Positions 27,582 to 36,336 of a stretch of 64,000 bases of DNA are shown one piece after another. A program made the position numbers and the translations under genes. The stretch covers positions 10,053,501-10,117,500 of the forward strand of contig NZ_CP012670.1 in assembly GCF_004135735.1 (NCBI RefSeq). The letters are read 5' to 3'. This DNA is from Sorangium cellulosum. Its GTDB lineage: Bacteria; Myxococcota_A; Polyangia; Polyangiales; Polyangiaceae. The first letter of the stretch is position 1; each line of letters starts with the position of its first letter. The notes under the pieces are model-generated. The model had not been told where the DNA came from and searched no databases. It saw only the letters and a program-made list of their open reading frames with translations.

Positions 27582-28286
27582 ATGACCGCCCGCAGGCCGA
27601 CGTCGCCGTTCGCGCATCCGCCGCAGCAGCCGCCCGCAGCGGGCGGAGGCGGCGACGGCCGGGCCTCGGACGAGGAGCGGGTCGCCGCCGCGCGGCAGGA
27701 GCTCCTGGAGGGGGTCGGCGCCGAGATCGCGGCGTCGTTCCCCGGCATCACCCGGCTGGGCGGGCAGGTGGTCGCGGCGCTGTTCCTGGCGGACGCGCCG
27801 CGCTCGATGGACGAGCTGAGCCAGGAGCTCGGCCGTTCGAAGAGCAACATCTTCGCGAACCTGCGCGGGCTCGAGGCGGCCGGGATCATCGAGCGCCGGC
27901 GGGAGTCGGGGGCGCGGCACGACTCGTTCGCGCTGCGCGGCAAGTACCCTGACGTGATCGTGGGCGCGTACCTCGGCCGCCTGCGCCGGGTGGTGCAGGA
28001 CAAGCGCGCGCTCGCGCGGCGCGCGCTCGCGCTGCTCGGCGACGCGCAGGGCGCCGAGGCCGACGCGATGCGCGCGCGGCTCGACGACCTGTCGCGCAAG
28101 TACGACCTGTTCGCCGAGGTCATGGAGCAGCTCCTGCCGTCCATCGACGGCCCCGTGGATCTCGAGCGGCTGATCGCGCAGGTGCCGGCGCCGGTGGTGC
28201 GCTCGCTGAACGCGGCGGCGCGCGTGGCGTGGGCGGCGGGCGACGCCATCAGCCGGCTCAGCGGGCGCGCTGGCCGCAAGCGGTGA
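27582..28286 (+). CDS. GbsR/MarR-family transcriptional regulator
   Basis: 234 aa. A disordered Pro/Gly/Ala-rich N-terminus (1-45) precedes a winged helix: RSMDELSQELGRSKSNIFANL (about 83-103) contains the recognition helix, and GIIERRRESGARHDSFAL forms the wing. The C-terminal helical region (RKYDLFAEVMEQLLPSIDGP and on) is the dimer part. GbsR homologues control choline/betaine genes in Bacillus; no such genes are near, so the target is unknown. Its stop codon lies in the left arm of a 125-bp imperfect hairpin. Confidence 0.85.
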   Translation: MTARRPTSPFAHPPQQPPAAGGGGDGRASDEERVAAARQELLEGVGAEIAASFPGITRLGGQVVAALFLADAPRSMDELSQELGRSKSNIFANLRGLEAAGIIERRRESGARHDSFALRGKYPDVIVGAYLGRLRRVVQDKRALARRALALLGDAQGAEADAMRARLDDLSRKYDLFAEVMEQLLPSIDGPVDLERLIAQVPAPVVRSLNAAARVAWAAGDAISRLSGRAGRKR

Positions 28287-28409
28287 GCGGCGGTCACCCG
28301 CTTCGGATACGGGCCCATCTCGACGTTTTCGGTGCTCGGCGTACTGGAGTACGCCTGCGCGCCGAAAACGCCGATCTGGGCCCGTCTCCTGTGCGGGTGA
28401 CCGCCGCTC
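28285..28409. repeat. 125-bp imperfect hairpin at the GbsR gene end
   Basis: Outer 17-bp perfect stem (GAGCGGCGGTCACCCGC with its complement), then ACGGGCCCA and CGTTTTCGG stems separated by symmetrical internal loops. The tip is GGCGTACT-GG-AGTACGCC (28338-28355). The total fold spans 28285-28409 and starts inside the stop codon of the GbsR gene. Sequence is unrelated to the constant-core family. It could be a terminator/attenuator or a dispersed palindromic repeat. Confidence 0.85.
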
Positions 28410-28430
28410 GGCGGCGCGCTGGGGGGGCGT

Positions 28431-28455
28431 CCCTCGGGGGGGGAACCCCCGAAGG
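28431..28455 (-). terminator. Possible GC-hairpin terminator after vgrG
   Basis: TCGGGGG...CCCCCGA (28434-28452) lies 13 bp beyond the VgrG stop on the minus strand. No T-run follows, so it is a weak candidate only. Confidence 0.3.
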
Positions 28456-28467
28456 ATTGCACCACCG

Positions 28468-30564
28468 TCACTCGCGTGACGGGCAGTCTCTCATCTCGAT
28501 GAGGATGCCGGTCGACGTCTCGATGCGGTGCATCAGGTTCACGTCGCGGGTCACCGGCGACGGCGTGATCGGGTTGGGCGCCGAGCCCACGATCAGCGGC
28601 CGGTCGGGGTCTCCGTCCAGAAAGACCATCAGCACCTCGATCCCGGGCTTGAGCGGGAAATGGATGCCGTAATTCGGGCCGGCGTGCGGCTGGATCATCC
28701 GCACGAGCCGCGAGGGGAACGCGCGCGACGCGGGATCCCCCGCGTCGAAATGGAAGCGCACCCGGTAACGCCCCTGCTCGTCGATCGGCGAGCGCTTCCC
28801 GATCTCGCCGTCCGGGAGCGGCTCCACCAGCGCCGTCACCACCCCGTGGATCCTCGGCCGCGGCGTCGCCCGCGGGGGGCGGTAGGCCTGCTCGGCGCGC
28901 ACCAGCCGCGCGCGATTCACGTACTCCTGCTCGCGCCCGCCCGCGCCCTCGATGGCCACCGGCTGCACCGCGCGGTGCTCCACCTCGACGACCAAGAACC
29001 GCTGCCCGTCGAGCTGCGGGTGGCCCTCGAGCGCGAAGACGGCCCCCGGGATCAGCCGGAGCTCGTCGCTCCCGCACTCGAAATAACGGCCCGACGAGGC
29101 GCGCTCCTCCGCGCGGATCCGCGCGAGCTGCTGGCCCTCCTCCGGCGTCTTGTGATGGGCGCCGTGCTCGACCACCCCGCCCCCGAGGCCCGCCGCCGAC
29201 TCGTGGGCTGCCGTGAGATCGAGCCTCGGCGTCCGGTAGTTGTACTCCTGCATGACGTACGTCGCGGGGAAGGCCCTGGCCTGCTCCTTGAGCTCGAAGA
29301 CGTCGCGCCGCTCGCCTCGCGGCCGGAACACCACGGCGTCGCCCCGCGGCAGCGGCTGAAACCCCACCTGCTCGTCCGTGAACACCATCACGTCGCGCCC
29401 CGACTCGTGCTCGAAGAAGAACGAGATCCCAAGGTGCTCGGCGAGCCGCGAGATGAAGGCCAGATCCGACTCCTTGTACTGGACGATCATCTCCCGGGCC
29501 GGGTAATCGCGGTAGAGGCGCATCACCACGTCGTCGGCCCCGAGCCCCAGCAACGCGAGCTTCTGCTGGATGAGCTCCGGCACGCTGAGCTCGAGGAAGA
29601 CCTGCTGGAGCTCCACGAGCGTCGCGCGGAACGCCCGCGGCACGAGCCGGAGCCGGTAGGAGCGGAAGGCGGCCTCCGTCTCGTGCCGGTCCTCCACCTC
29701 GGCGATCATCCCGTGAACGGTCCGTTCCTCGGCGCCCTGGACCTCGAACACCAGCGACGCGGCCGCGCCGAGCACCTGCTCGATCGAGAGCTCGGCGCCG
29801 TCGCTGCACACCACGTCGATGTCGAACGAGAAGAGCTGGCCGACGGCCTCCTTGCCGTGCACCCCGCGCAGCCGGAGGTGCTCGCAGGCGAAATCCGGGG
29901 AATCGAGCCGCAGGATGGGCGCTTGCCGAGCCCGGTTTCGGAGCGCGGCCCTCGCCTCCCCGAGCGCCTCGACCGGATCGAGGCGCGTCGCGCGAGGTGC
30001 CGGCTCCGCGGCGTAACGCGCCTCTTGCGGCAGGGGCTCCGGCGCCGGCGGGCCGCCCGGGGACAGCGGGACATCGCTCGGCGCCGCGCCGCTCGCCCGC
30101 GGAGGAGATGGCGGGAGATCCTTTGGCATTGCGCCGCTCGCCCGCGGAGGAGATGGCGGGAGATCCTTCGGCATTGCGCCGCTCGCCCGCGGAGGAGATG
30201 GCGGGAGATCCTTCGGCATTGCGCCGCTCGCCCGCGGAGGAGATGGCGGGAGATCCTTCGGCATTGCGCCGCTCGCCCGCGCCGCAGGCGCCGCCATGCG
30301 GCCACCGTCGCTCGGAGACGGCCCGGCGTCTTCCTCCTCCGGCCCGGGCGCCGCCTCCGCGCTCGCCGCGCATGCCGCAGGCGCGATCCGCTCCGCGCAT
30401 GGGGGGCCTGCGTCGGGCGCCTCGCGGGGCCGGACGGCGGCCGACTCCGCGCCCATTCTCACGGCGCTCGGCGCGCGGTACGCGCTCGCAGCGGTCCGTT
30501 CGCCGCAGGACGGGGCGGCGCTCGGCTCGCTGCACCTCTGGGTATCGGTCGGCTCCCCGTTCAT
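28468..30564 (-). CDS. vgrG: VgrG/TssI type VI secretion spike protein with long N-terminal extension
   Basis: 698 aa. The spike protein at the tip of the T6SS tube. From about residue 220 (LDSPDFACEHLRLRGVHGKE) it follows the gp27-like part of VgrG: VEDRHETEAAFRSYRLRLVP, YKESDLAFISRLAEHLGISF and FFEHESGRDVMVFTD. The gp5-like OB fold comes later (YRVRFHFDAGDPASRAFPSR, then MIQPHAGPNYGIHFPLKPG and EVLMVFLDGDPDRPLIVG). It ends shortly after the OB fold with no long beta-helix or effector domain. The first 215 residues are Pro/Ala-rich with four 15-residue repeats, unusual for VgrG. Downstream of the DUF2169 and FHA genes on the same strand. Confidence 0.9.
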   Translation of the reverse strand: MNGEPTDTQRCSEPSAAPSCGERTAASAYRAPSAVRMGAESAAVRPREAPDAGPPCAERIAPAACAASAEAAPGPEEEDAGPSPSDGGRMAAPAARASGAMPKDLPPSPPRASGAMPKDLPPSPPRASGAMPKDLPPSPPRASGAMPKDLPPSPPRASGAAPSDVPLSPGGPPAPEPLPQEARYAAEPAPRATRLDPVEALGEARAALRNRARQAPILRLDSPDFACEHLRLRGVHGKEAVGQLFSFDIDVVCSDGAELSIEQVLGAAASLVFEVQGAEERTVHGMIAEVEDRHETEAAFRSYRLRLVPRAFRATLVELQQVFLELSVPELIQQKLALLGLGADDVVMRLYRDYPAREMIVQYKESDLAFISRLAEHLGISFFFEHESGRDVMVFTDEQVGFQPLPRGDAVVFRPRGERRDVFELKEQARAFPATYVMQEYNYRTPRLDLTAAHESAAGLGGGVVEHGAHHKTPEEGQQLARIRAEERASSGRYFECGSDELRLIPGAVFALEGHPQLDGQRFLVVEVEHRAVQPVAIEGAGGREQEYVNRARLVRAEQAYRPPRATPRPRIHGVVTALVEPLPDGEIGKRSPIDEQGRYRVRFHFDAGDPASRAFPSRLVRMIQPHAGPNYGIHFPLKPGIEVLMVFLDGDPDRPLIVGSAPNPITPSPVTRDVNLMHRIETSTGILIEMRDCPSRE
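30089..30268. repeat. 45-bp tandem repeat inside vgrG, 4 units
   Basis: Four near-identical 45-bp units from 30089, 30134, 30179 and 30224, each holding CGCGGAGGAGATGGCGGGAG. They encode the 15-residue repeat PRASGAMPKDLPPSP in the VgrG N-terminal extension. The only differences are single bases. Confidence 0.9.
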
Positions 30565-30685
30565 CGTTGCGCCTCCTCCGCGGCTCTCCTGGCACTGTAT
30601 CCGATGCAGGGGCGCGCCTGGGGACGCGCGAGGGGGAAGGTATCGGTGGCCAATACCTCCTCATCGCTGCACACCTCGTTCCGGC

Positions 30686-32293
30686 TCAGCGCTTGTGGAA
30701 GTGCCTGTACAGGCTGCCGACGAGATCGGGCCGCTCGCGCTTCGGCGCAGGCGGCGCCCCGGCAGGCGCGCGCTGCCCGGGCGAACGCTCGGCCGGCGGG
30801 TCGCGGTCGGGCGTGGGCAGCATCTCGATGGCGGGCGCAGGCGCGGCGACCGGCGCAGGCGCGTGCGCGGCGACCGGTGCAGGCGCAGCCTCTTGCGCAG
30901 GCGTGGCCTCTCGCGCGGGCGCGGCGACCGGCGCGGGCACCTCGATCGTGCCCGCCAGCATGTCGATCGTGCCCGCCAGCGGTGACCCGCTCGCCGGGAC
31001 CACCGACGCACGGCCCGCCGCCCAGGGCGCCTCCGGGGGCGCGCCGCTCTCCCGATCGCCGTGCGCCCCCGCAGGCGCGATCGGAAACGGCGCGCGCACC
31101 GCGTCCTGCCCCTGCGGCGGGAGCGTGCGCTCGAGCGGGAGCGTGCGCTCGAGGGGGCTCGCTCGCGCGGCCGCGACGTCGTCCGTGACGTCCTCGATGT
31201 CGTCGTCCTCGAGCCGCACCGTGGAGCTCCAGTCCGCCGCCTTCGCGCCCCCGGGCATGGCGCCCGCGACCGGCGCGCGCGCGAGCACCTCGGTGACGTC
31301 CGGCCACGGCACCGGCTGGCCCCCCACCGCGACGCCCACGGCGACGCGCAGCGTGGCGAGCGCCTGCGCCGACGCCACCTGGAAGCTCCCGCGGAAGACC
31401 ACCGCGCAGCGCCCGGCGTCGGATTGCACGATCAGCATGTCGCCCAGGAGCGGCAACGACCGCGCCGCGCCGTTCGGCAGGTGGATGGTCGCGAGCGCCC
31501 GCAGCGGCGGCAGCCGCGTGGTCAGCGCCGGGTGATGCGGGCGCAGGCCCTCCAGCACGATGTGCTCGCCGCCGAGCACCCGGTCGAAGCGCTGATCCGC
31601 CGGCGCCGACTGGTAATACGACCAGTCGAAGCCGTCCGGGATCGACGCCACCCCCTCCAGCTCGGCGCGCGCGAGGCCGCGGAGCAGGCGCGTCCGGCTC
31701 GGCACGATCGACGGGATGGGCCCGAGGCCGATCGGCGCGCGCCGCCCGTCCGGCGGCAGCACGTTGGGCAGCGCCGTCCTGCCGCCCGTGTCCTCCAGGC
31801 CGCCGACGCCGAAGGGGTTCTCCGGATCGCCGGGGCCGCCCCAGGCGCGCTGGTACTCGATCGGCATCTTCACGAACGGCGCGGGCTCCGGGCTCGGCGC
31901 CCCCGCGGCGGCCGTCCGATCGCCCACGACCTCGAGGCGCTTGTCGACCAGCGCCGCCGCTCCGCGCAGGATCGCGAGCCGCACCGGCATGCGCCGCACC
32001 GGCACCCCGCCCGGCGCCCACGCGTGGCCCGTGAGCACCACCTCGGCGCGCTCCAGCCACGGCGCGAGCTCGCTCGCCGCGACGAGCGGCGACATCGGGT
32101 TGCCCCGCGCATGGATCTCGCCCCGGACCACGTCGAGCGGGTCGATCTGCCGCGCGTCGCCGCCGGGGACCATCGCGAAGGTGGCCTTGGCGACGATGGT
32201 CACGTGGAGCTGGCCGCGGCTGCGCCACAGCGCCGCGCCCGCGGCGACCGGTCCGGCGTGGAAGACGTCGAGGGGCCAGCGAGCGGTGGTCAT
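30686..32293 (-). CDS. DUF2169-domain protein (T6SS effector adaptor-like)
   Basis: 535 aa. The first 350 residues are DUF2169: LHVTIVAKATFAMVPGG, MPVRLAILRGAAALVDKRLE and YQRAWGGPGDPENPFGVG, then FDWSYYQSAPADQRFD. In T6SS loci this domain is found in adaptors/chaperones that load effectors with PAAR or VgrG proteins. The last 180 residues are a low-complexity Pro/Ala tail (APVAAPAPAIEML) of the kind seen in the VgrG extension. Next upstream of vgrG (121 bp) on the same strand. No PAAR/DUF4150 gene is visible beside it. Confidence 0.85.
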   Translation of the reverse strand: MTTARWPLDVFHAGPVAAGAALWRSRGQLHVTIVAKATFAMVPGGDARQIDPLDVVRGEIHARGNPMSPLVAASELAPWLERAEVVLTGHAWAPGGVPVRRMPVRLAILRGAAALVDKRLEVVGDRTAAAGAPSPEPAPFVKMPIEYQRAWGGPGDPENPFGVGGLEDTGGRTALPNVLPPDGRRAPIGLGPIPSIVPSRTRLLRGLARAELEGVASIPDGFDWSYYQSAPADQRFDRVLGGEHIVLEGLRPHHPALTTRLPPLRALATIHLPNGAARSLPLLGDMLIVQSDAGRCAVVFRGSFQVASAQALATLRVAVGVAVGGQPVPWPDVTEVLARAPVAGAMPGGAKAADWSSTVRLEDDDIEDVTDDVAAARASPLERTLPLERTLPPQGQDAVRAPFPIAPAGAHGDRESGAPPEAPWAAGRASVVPASGSPLAGTIDMLAGTIEVPAPVAAPAREATPAQEAAPAPVAAHAPAPVAAPAPAIEMLPTPDRDPPAERSPGQRAPAGAPPAPKRERPDLVGSLYRHFHKR

Positions 32294-32502
32294 CGGCGAG
32301 AGAGCCTCCGGAGGAGATCGCAGCGGCGCGGACGCGCGCCCGGGGTCGACCGGCCCACGACGAGTGTAGCAGGCGAGCCGCAGCGCCGGTGCCCGGCGGA
32401 ATGCGCCTCGCGCGCGCCGCGCGGCCCCGGAGCGGAGCCGCCGCGGCGCGGCGCAGGCGCCTGTCCCAGCCTGGCCGGGCGACCAGCCCCCCTCGGGCGG
32501 CG

Positions 32503-33570
32503 CTAGTTGGTGTTGAGCTCGACCCGCAGGAGCTTGCGCCCGATAAACAGGTAGTCGCCGTGGGCGAGCTCGCGCTCGCTCTTGATGCGCACGTACGTGC
32601 CGTTGCGGCTGTTGAGATCGGTGAGCGTGAACTTGCCGTTGTGCTCCTCGAGCCGGCAGTGCGAGCCCGACATGTACAGATCGACCGGGAAGTTCAGGTC
32701 GCCGCCCTCGCGCCCGACCTGCAGCGAGCTGCCGCGCGCGCAGACCGTCATGCCGATCGCGCCGCCCTGGAGCACCTGCGTGAGGCGGAACGGGCTCGGG
32801 TGCTTCGGCGACGAGTAGAAGAACGTCCCGTCCGGGTCCTGGCCGTCGGAGGCGCGCGGCGTCGGATCGAGCCGGAAGAGCTGCTCGCCGGCGAGGAACG
32901 TGTCGCCCGGCGTGATGTCGATCGTGCCGCGCACGCGGATGTACACGCCGTTCAGGGAGCCCTCGTCGCGCACCACCAGCCTGCCGTCGCGGTAGAAGAA
33001 GTTCGCGTGCTTCGGCGAGACGAACGGATCGTCCGGGAAGACGAGCTGCCCGTTGCGGCCGACGATGTGCTGCTCGGCCTTGAGGTGGAAGGAGAGCCCA
33101 TCCATGCCCTCGCCGCGGATGAGGATCAGCTTCGCCTTCGCCGGGTTCTGCATGTCCCCGAAGAAGAGCGTCTGCGCGTTGAGGATCTCGGGCGGCACCG
33201 CCGTCCCGCACCTCCCGCAGAACTTGTGGCCCGAGGGAACACTGCTCGAGCAGGAACGGCAGACGTAGTTACGGGCTTGCTCCATCAGCTCCTCCTGGGA
33301 GAGTTCGGCGAATTCGCTCTTGGACGAGGGGGTCTTGGGGCTCCGCCCCGGGCCGCGCGAGCTCGTCGGGGCGAGCCGGGCCTCCGGCCGCGCGCCCCCG
33401 GCGGCGCCGGACGACGGAGGACGCCGGACCGACAGGGCAGGCGAGCTCGCCTGGCGCGGCGTGAACAGGGCCAAGTCGTTCGCGCACTCAGGGCAACGCG
33501 CGGTGCCCATCGGGCTCCACAGGTCGCACTGGCCACAGACGATGCCGATCTCGTGCTGCTCGGTGTGCAA
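32503..33570 (-). CDS. Zinc-ribbon protein with two FHA domains
   Basis: 355 aa from a TTG at 33570 preceded by GAGGAG; the frame is also open to 33726, but that stretch looks non-coding. Two zinc ribbons (CGQC...CPEC and CRSC...CGRC) flank a Ser/Pro-rich linker. Two FHA domains follow: IVGRNGQLVFPDDPFVSPKH with NFFYRDGRLVVRDEGSLNG, and QVGREGGDLNFPVDLYMSG with CRLEEHNGKFTLTDLNSRNG. FHA domains bind phosphothreonine, so it probably reads Ser/Thr-kinase signals. Same direction as the DUF2169 and VgrG genes, 209 bp upstream; a regulatory link to T6SS is plausible but inferred. Confidence 0.82.
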   Translation of the reverse strand: MHTEQHEIGIVCGQCDLWSPMGTARCPECANDLALFTPRQASSPALSVRRPPSSGAAGGARPEARLAPTSSRGPGRSPKTPSSKSEFAELSQEELMEQARNYVCRSCSSSVPSGHKFCGRCGTAVPPEILNAQTLFFGDMQNPAKAKLILIRGEGMDGLSFHLKAEQHIVGRNGQLVFPDDPFVSPKHANFFYRDGRLVVRDEGSLNGVYIRVRGTIDITPGDTFLAGEQLFRLDPTPRASDGQDPDGTFFYSSPKHPSPFRLTQVLQGGAIGMTVCARGSSLQVGREGGDLNFPVDLYMSGSHCRLEEHNGKFTLTDLNSRNGTYVRIKSERELAHGDYLFIGRKLLRVELNTN

Positions 33571-33776
33571 ACGTCTCCTCGGTGCATTGGAGGACCGCGA
33601 CGTCGCGGCTCCCCGACCCGCGCCAGTGGAGGCCCGCCTGGGCGGACCCACGACCGATTGAAGCAACCCGGCCGGAGCCCGGACCGCGACGTGTGTTCGA
33701 CGCCCGACCCGGGTGGAGAGAGACACGGTTCTAGACGTCGGAGCGCGGAGGGGTCAAGCTCGAGGTGACCCTGCCG

Positions 33777-34415
33777 TCAGCGCACGTAGGTGAAGCGCCG
33801 CTCCTCGTCGCGGAGGCCCCCGCTCCCCCAGAGCCGGAAGACGATCCGCTCGCCGCACGCCTCGCGCGGCATCAGGCCGAAATCGCGCGAGTCGTCGTGG
33901 TAACTCCGGTTGTCGCTCAGCAGGAAGACCGTCCCGGGTCGCACGTCCACGCGCCGGCGGCGCTCGAGCGGGGGTCTGCGCCCGACCGCCCGGAGGTGGA
34001 GGCCGCCGCCCATCCTCACCATGTCGCACGACAGCGCGACCTCCTTGCCGGTCGCCGGATCGTCGATGGTCATCCTGGGCTCGACGCACGCGCGCTCGGA
34101 GTCGTAGCGCTTCCCGTTCACGAGCAGGGTGCCGTGATCGACCTCGACCGTGTCGCCCGCCACGCCCGCGATCCGGCCGACGATGTACCTGCCCGGGGCC
34201 TCGGGATCGGGGCACCGCACCAGCTCGCCGAAGCCGGGCGTGCCCCGCGTCAGCACCACGACCGTGTCGCCCGGCGCGAGGCTCGGCGCGATGGAGGCGC
34301 CCAGCATCGGGTCGCTCGGCACCGTCCAGACGTCGAGGACGAGCGCCCGGAGCGCGACGCCGATCACGACCAGCAGGCCGAGGGTCCAGAGCAGCCCGTT
34401 GAACAGCTTCCTCAT
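33777..34415 (-). CDS. Signal peptidase I-like protein (catalytic lysine apparently missing)
   Basis: 212 aa. N-terminal membrane helix (GLLWTLGLLVVIGVALRALV) then the S26 fold. The catalytic-Ser box appears as GASIAPSLAPGD (about residues 38-49), aligning with SGSMxPTLxxGD. Box E is well kept as LLSDNRSYHDDSRDFGLMP. The lysine box, normally YIKRxxGLPGD, reads YIVGRIAGVAGD, so Lys of the Ser/Lys dyad is replaced by Gly. It may be an inactive homologue, or use another general base. Transcribed on its own. Confidence 0.8.
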   Translation of the reverse strand: MRKLFNGLLWTLGLLVVIGVALRALVLDVWTVPSDPMLGASIAPSLAPGDTVVVLTRGTPGFGELVRCPDPEAPGRYIVGRIAGVAGDTVEVDHGTLLVNGKRYDSERACVEPRMTIDDPATGKEVALSCDMVRMGGGLHLRAVGRRPPLERRRRVDVRPGTVFLLSDNRSYHDDSRDFGLMPREACGERIVFRLWGSGGLRDEERRFTYVR

Positions 34416-34524
34416 GCGGCCCCGGAAGCCTAGTACGTTGTCGCCCGGGGACGAGCCTGGCGCGACGCGGGCCTGGCGCGGCCCTGGCGGCGGGCGAGGG
34501 GCGCTCGCCGAGGCCGCGGCGGCG

Positions 34525-35406
34525 TCATCGCCGGCAGCTCCGGTAGGGCGGCAGCTCGCTCGGGCTCGCGCCCGCGGCGATCTCGCGCGCCGCGGAGAAG
34601 AGCTCGGGCCACACGTCGAGGCGGCTGAAGTACGAGACGCCGGTCGTGAGCTCGTCGCCGTCCATCACGCTCGCCGAGATCACGCCGACGACATCGCCCC
34701 CCGGGTCGCTGCGCGCCGGCCCGCCCGAGTCGCCGGGGCAGATCGAGGCCGTCGCGACGAAGTGCGCGGGGCTCACGGCGTCGATGGCGCCGCCCGGCCG
34801 CGGCACGAGGTGGACCGGATCGCGCGAGAGCGCGCAGCGGCCGAAGCCGTACGGCGTCACCCGCTCCGTGAGCCCCGGCGCGGCCTCGATCCGCGGCGCG
34901 AGCGTCGGGATGCCGATCAGCCGGCGCGACAGCACGAGGATGGCGATGTCGCCCTCACCCGACGTGTACCCGCAGTCCGGCGACACCACCGCGCGGACCG
35001 TGACGTCGCCCCAGGGCAGGTGATCGCCCCCGAGCTCGATCGCGATGCGCTCGGGCTCCTGATCGCGGCGCAGCGTCCTGCCGCTCTCGTCCCGCGCCGC
35101 GACGCAGTGGTGCGCGGTGAGCACGAGGTCCTCGGTGATGAGCGTCCCCGTGCAGGTCACGTCGGTGACGATGCGGACGATGGCGTCCTCGTTCGTGGCG
35201 AGCTCGAACGGCGGCCGCAGGTCGATCGGGCGCTGCTCCAGGCCGGGCCGCGCCGCCGGGATGGCCAGCCCGGCGTTGGTGATCGGGCGCGCGCAGCCCG
35301 CGGCGGCCGCGACGGCCAGCGCGGCCGCGACGGCGGCGGCGCCGCGGAACGACCCCCTCGATGCGGGCGTGAGGGCGCCCGGCGTGCGTGCTTGCGGCTG
35401 TTCCAC
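34525..35406 (-). CDS. Trypsin-like serine protease, lipoprotein
   Basis: 293 aa from a GTG at 35406. A TTG at 35478 is in frame, but the later start places the signal better. Lipobox AAAGC follows an Ala-rich signal. S1 catalytic triad in LTAHHCVA, GDIAILVL and CPGDSGGPA. Short for an S1 protease but complete. The segment GSTLITEDLVL-like TGTLITEDLVLTA is the usual N-barrel entry. Likely anchored at the cell surface or periplasm; substrate unknown. Not adjacent to the 20780 protease, so a second independent S1 enzyme. Confidence 0.85.
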   Translation of the reverse strand: MEQPQARTPGALTPASRGSFRGAAAVAAALAVAAAAGCARPITNAGLAIPAARPGLEQRPIDLRPPFELATNEDAIVRIVTDVTCTGTLITEDLVLTAHHCVAARDESGRTLRRDQEPERIAIELGGDHLPWGDVTVRAVVSPDCGYTSGEGDIAILVLSRRLIGIPTLAPRIEAAPGLTERVTPYGFGRCALSRDPVHLVPRPGGAIDAVSPAHFVATASICPGDSGGPARSDPGGDVVGVISASVMDGDELTTGVSYFSRLDVWPELFSAAREIAAGASPSELPPYRSCRR

Positions 35407-35588
35407 CTGAGGGAGACCCTCCCAAGCGCAACCGGTGGTTTCATCGGACAGCGCCCCCGGTGTGAACGCGCCGAGCAAGACGTGAGACTACGGCATAAGG
35501 AGTGAGCCGTCATTCGACAACGACGCGGTCTCCAAGCTTGGATCCGGCCCCGACGATCGCCGCACCCGGCCGCCTCGCCTGCGCGGGT

Positions 35589-36116
35589 TCAACGCAAGGC
35601 GACGAGGCGCACCTCGCTCGCGCCGCGCTCGTAGGCGGCGAGGACGGCCGCCGGGTCGGCCTGCGGGTCCTCGACGCCCGCGGCGACGATCTGCTCGAGC
35701 AAGGCGCGCTGGCGCGCGGTCTTCGCGGCGAGCCACGCAGGGCAGGCGCCGCTCGAGCAGGTCGCCGAGGCCTGCTCGGCCGCGGCGAGCGCCTCGCGGG
35801 CGCGACCGCGGCGGAACAGGGCGCGGGCCGAGAGGTGCGCGGCCTCGGGGAGCGCGCGCACCTCGTGGGGCGCCGCGTCGAGCGCGGAGGAGGCGAGCCC
35901 GGGCTGCCCGTGCTCCAGGTAGGCGGCGGCGAGCGCCGTCACGTTGGCCGGCGTCGGGTCCGCAGCGTAGCGGGCCTCGAGCGCCGCGAGATCCTCGTGC
36001 CCCGCCGCCGCGCGCGGCGGGAGCAGCCGCGAGGCCCTGAGGCTCGGGCCGACCCCGACGGCGAGGGCGATCCCGGCGAGGACCATGCCGTTGACGACGA
36101 ACAGCCAAGCGCGCAT
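35589..36116 (-). CDS. Membrane-anchored TPR-like protein
   Basis: 175 aa. N-terminal helix (AWLFVVNGMVLAGIALAVGV) then helical repeats of TPR character (ANVTALAAAYLEHGQPGLASSALD; HLSARALFRRGRAREALAAAE). Start at 36116 has GGAGG 7 nt upstream, a clear ribosome site. Unknown role. Downstream of proB by 220 bp; that gap (36117-36336) is mostly short GGTCGCGCC repeats and shows no gene. Confidence 0.7.
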   Translation of the reverse strand: MRAWLFVVNGMVLAGIALAVGVGPSLRASRLLPPRAAAGHEDLAALEARYAADPTPANVTALAAAYLEHGQPGLASSALDAAPHEVRALPEAAHLSARALFRRGRAREALAAAEQASATCSSGACPAWLAAKTARQRALLEQIVAAGVEDPQADPAAVLAAYERGASEVRLVALR

Positions 36117-36336
36117 CAGCCAACCTCCAGGCAAGGAACGACAGCCGGGCAGCGCGGAGGTTCCCGCGATCGTCAACGACGCGCGCTCGCGCCGGTCGCG
36201 CCGTGGGCGGTCGCGCCGGTCGCGCCGGGGGCGGTCGCGCCGGCACGCGCGGAGCGCCGACGCGGCCGTTCACGGCGTGCCCGGCCCGCCGGCCGTGTGG
36301 CCTTCGCGCCCACACCGCGGCCGGGCGGGCGGCGGC

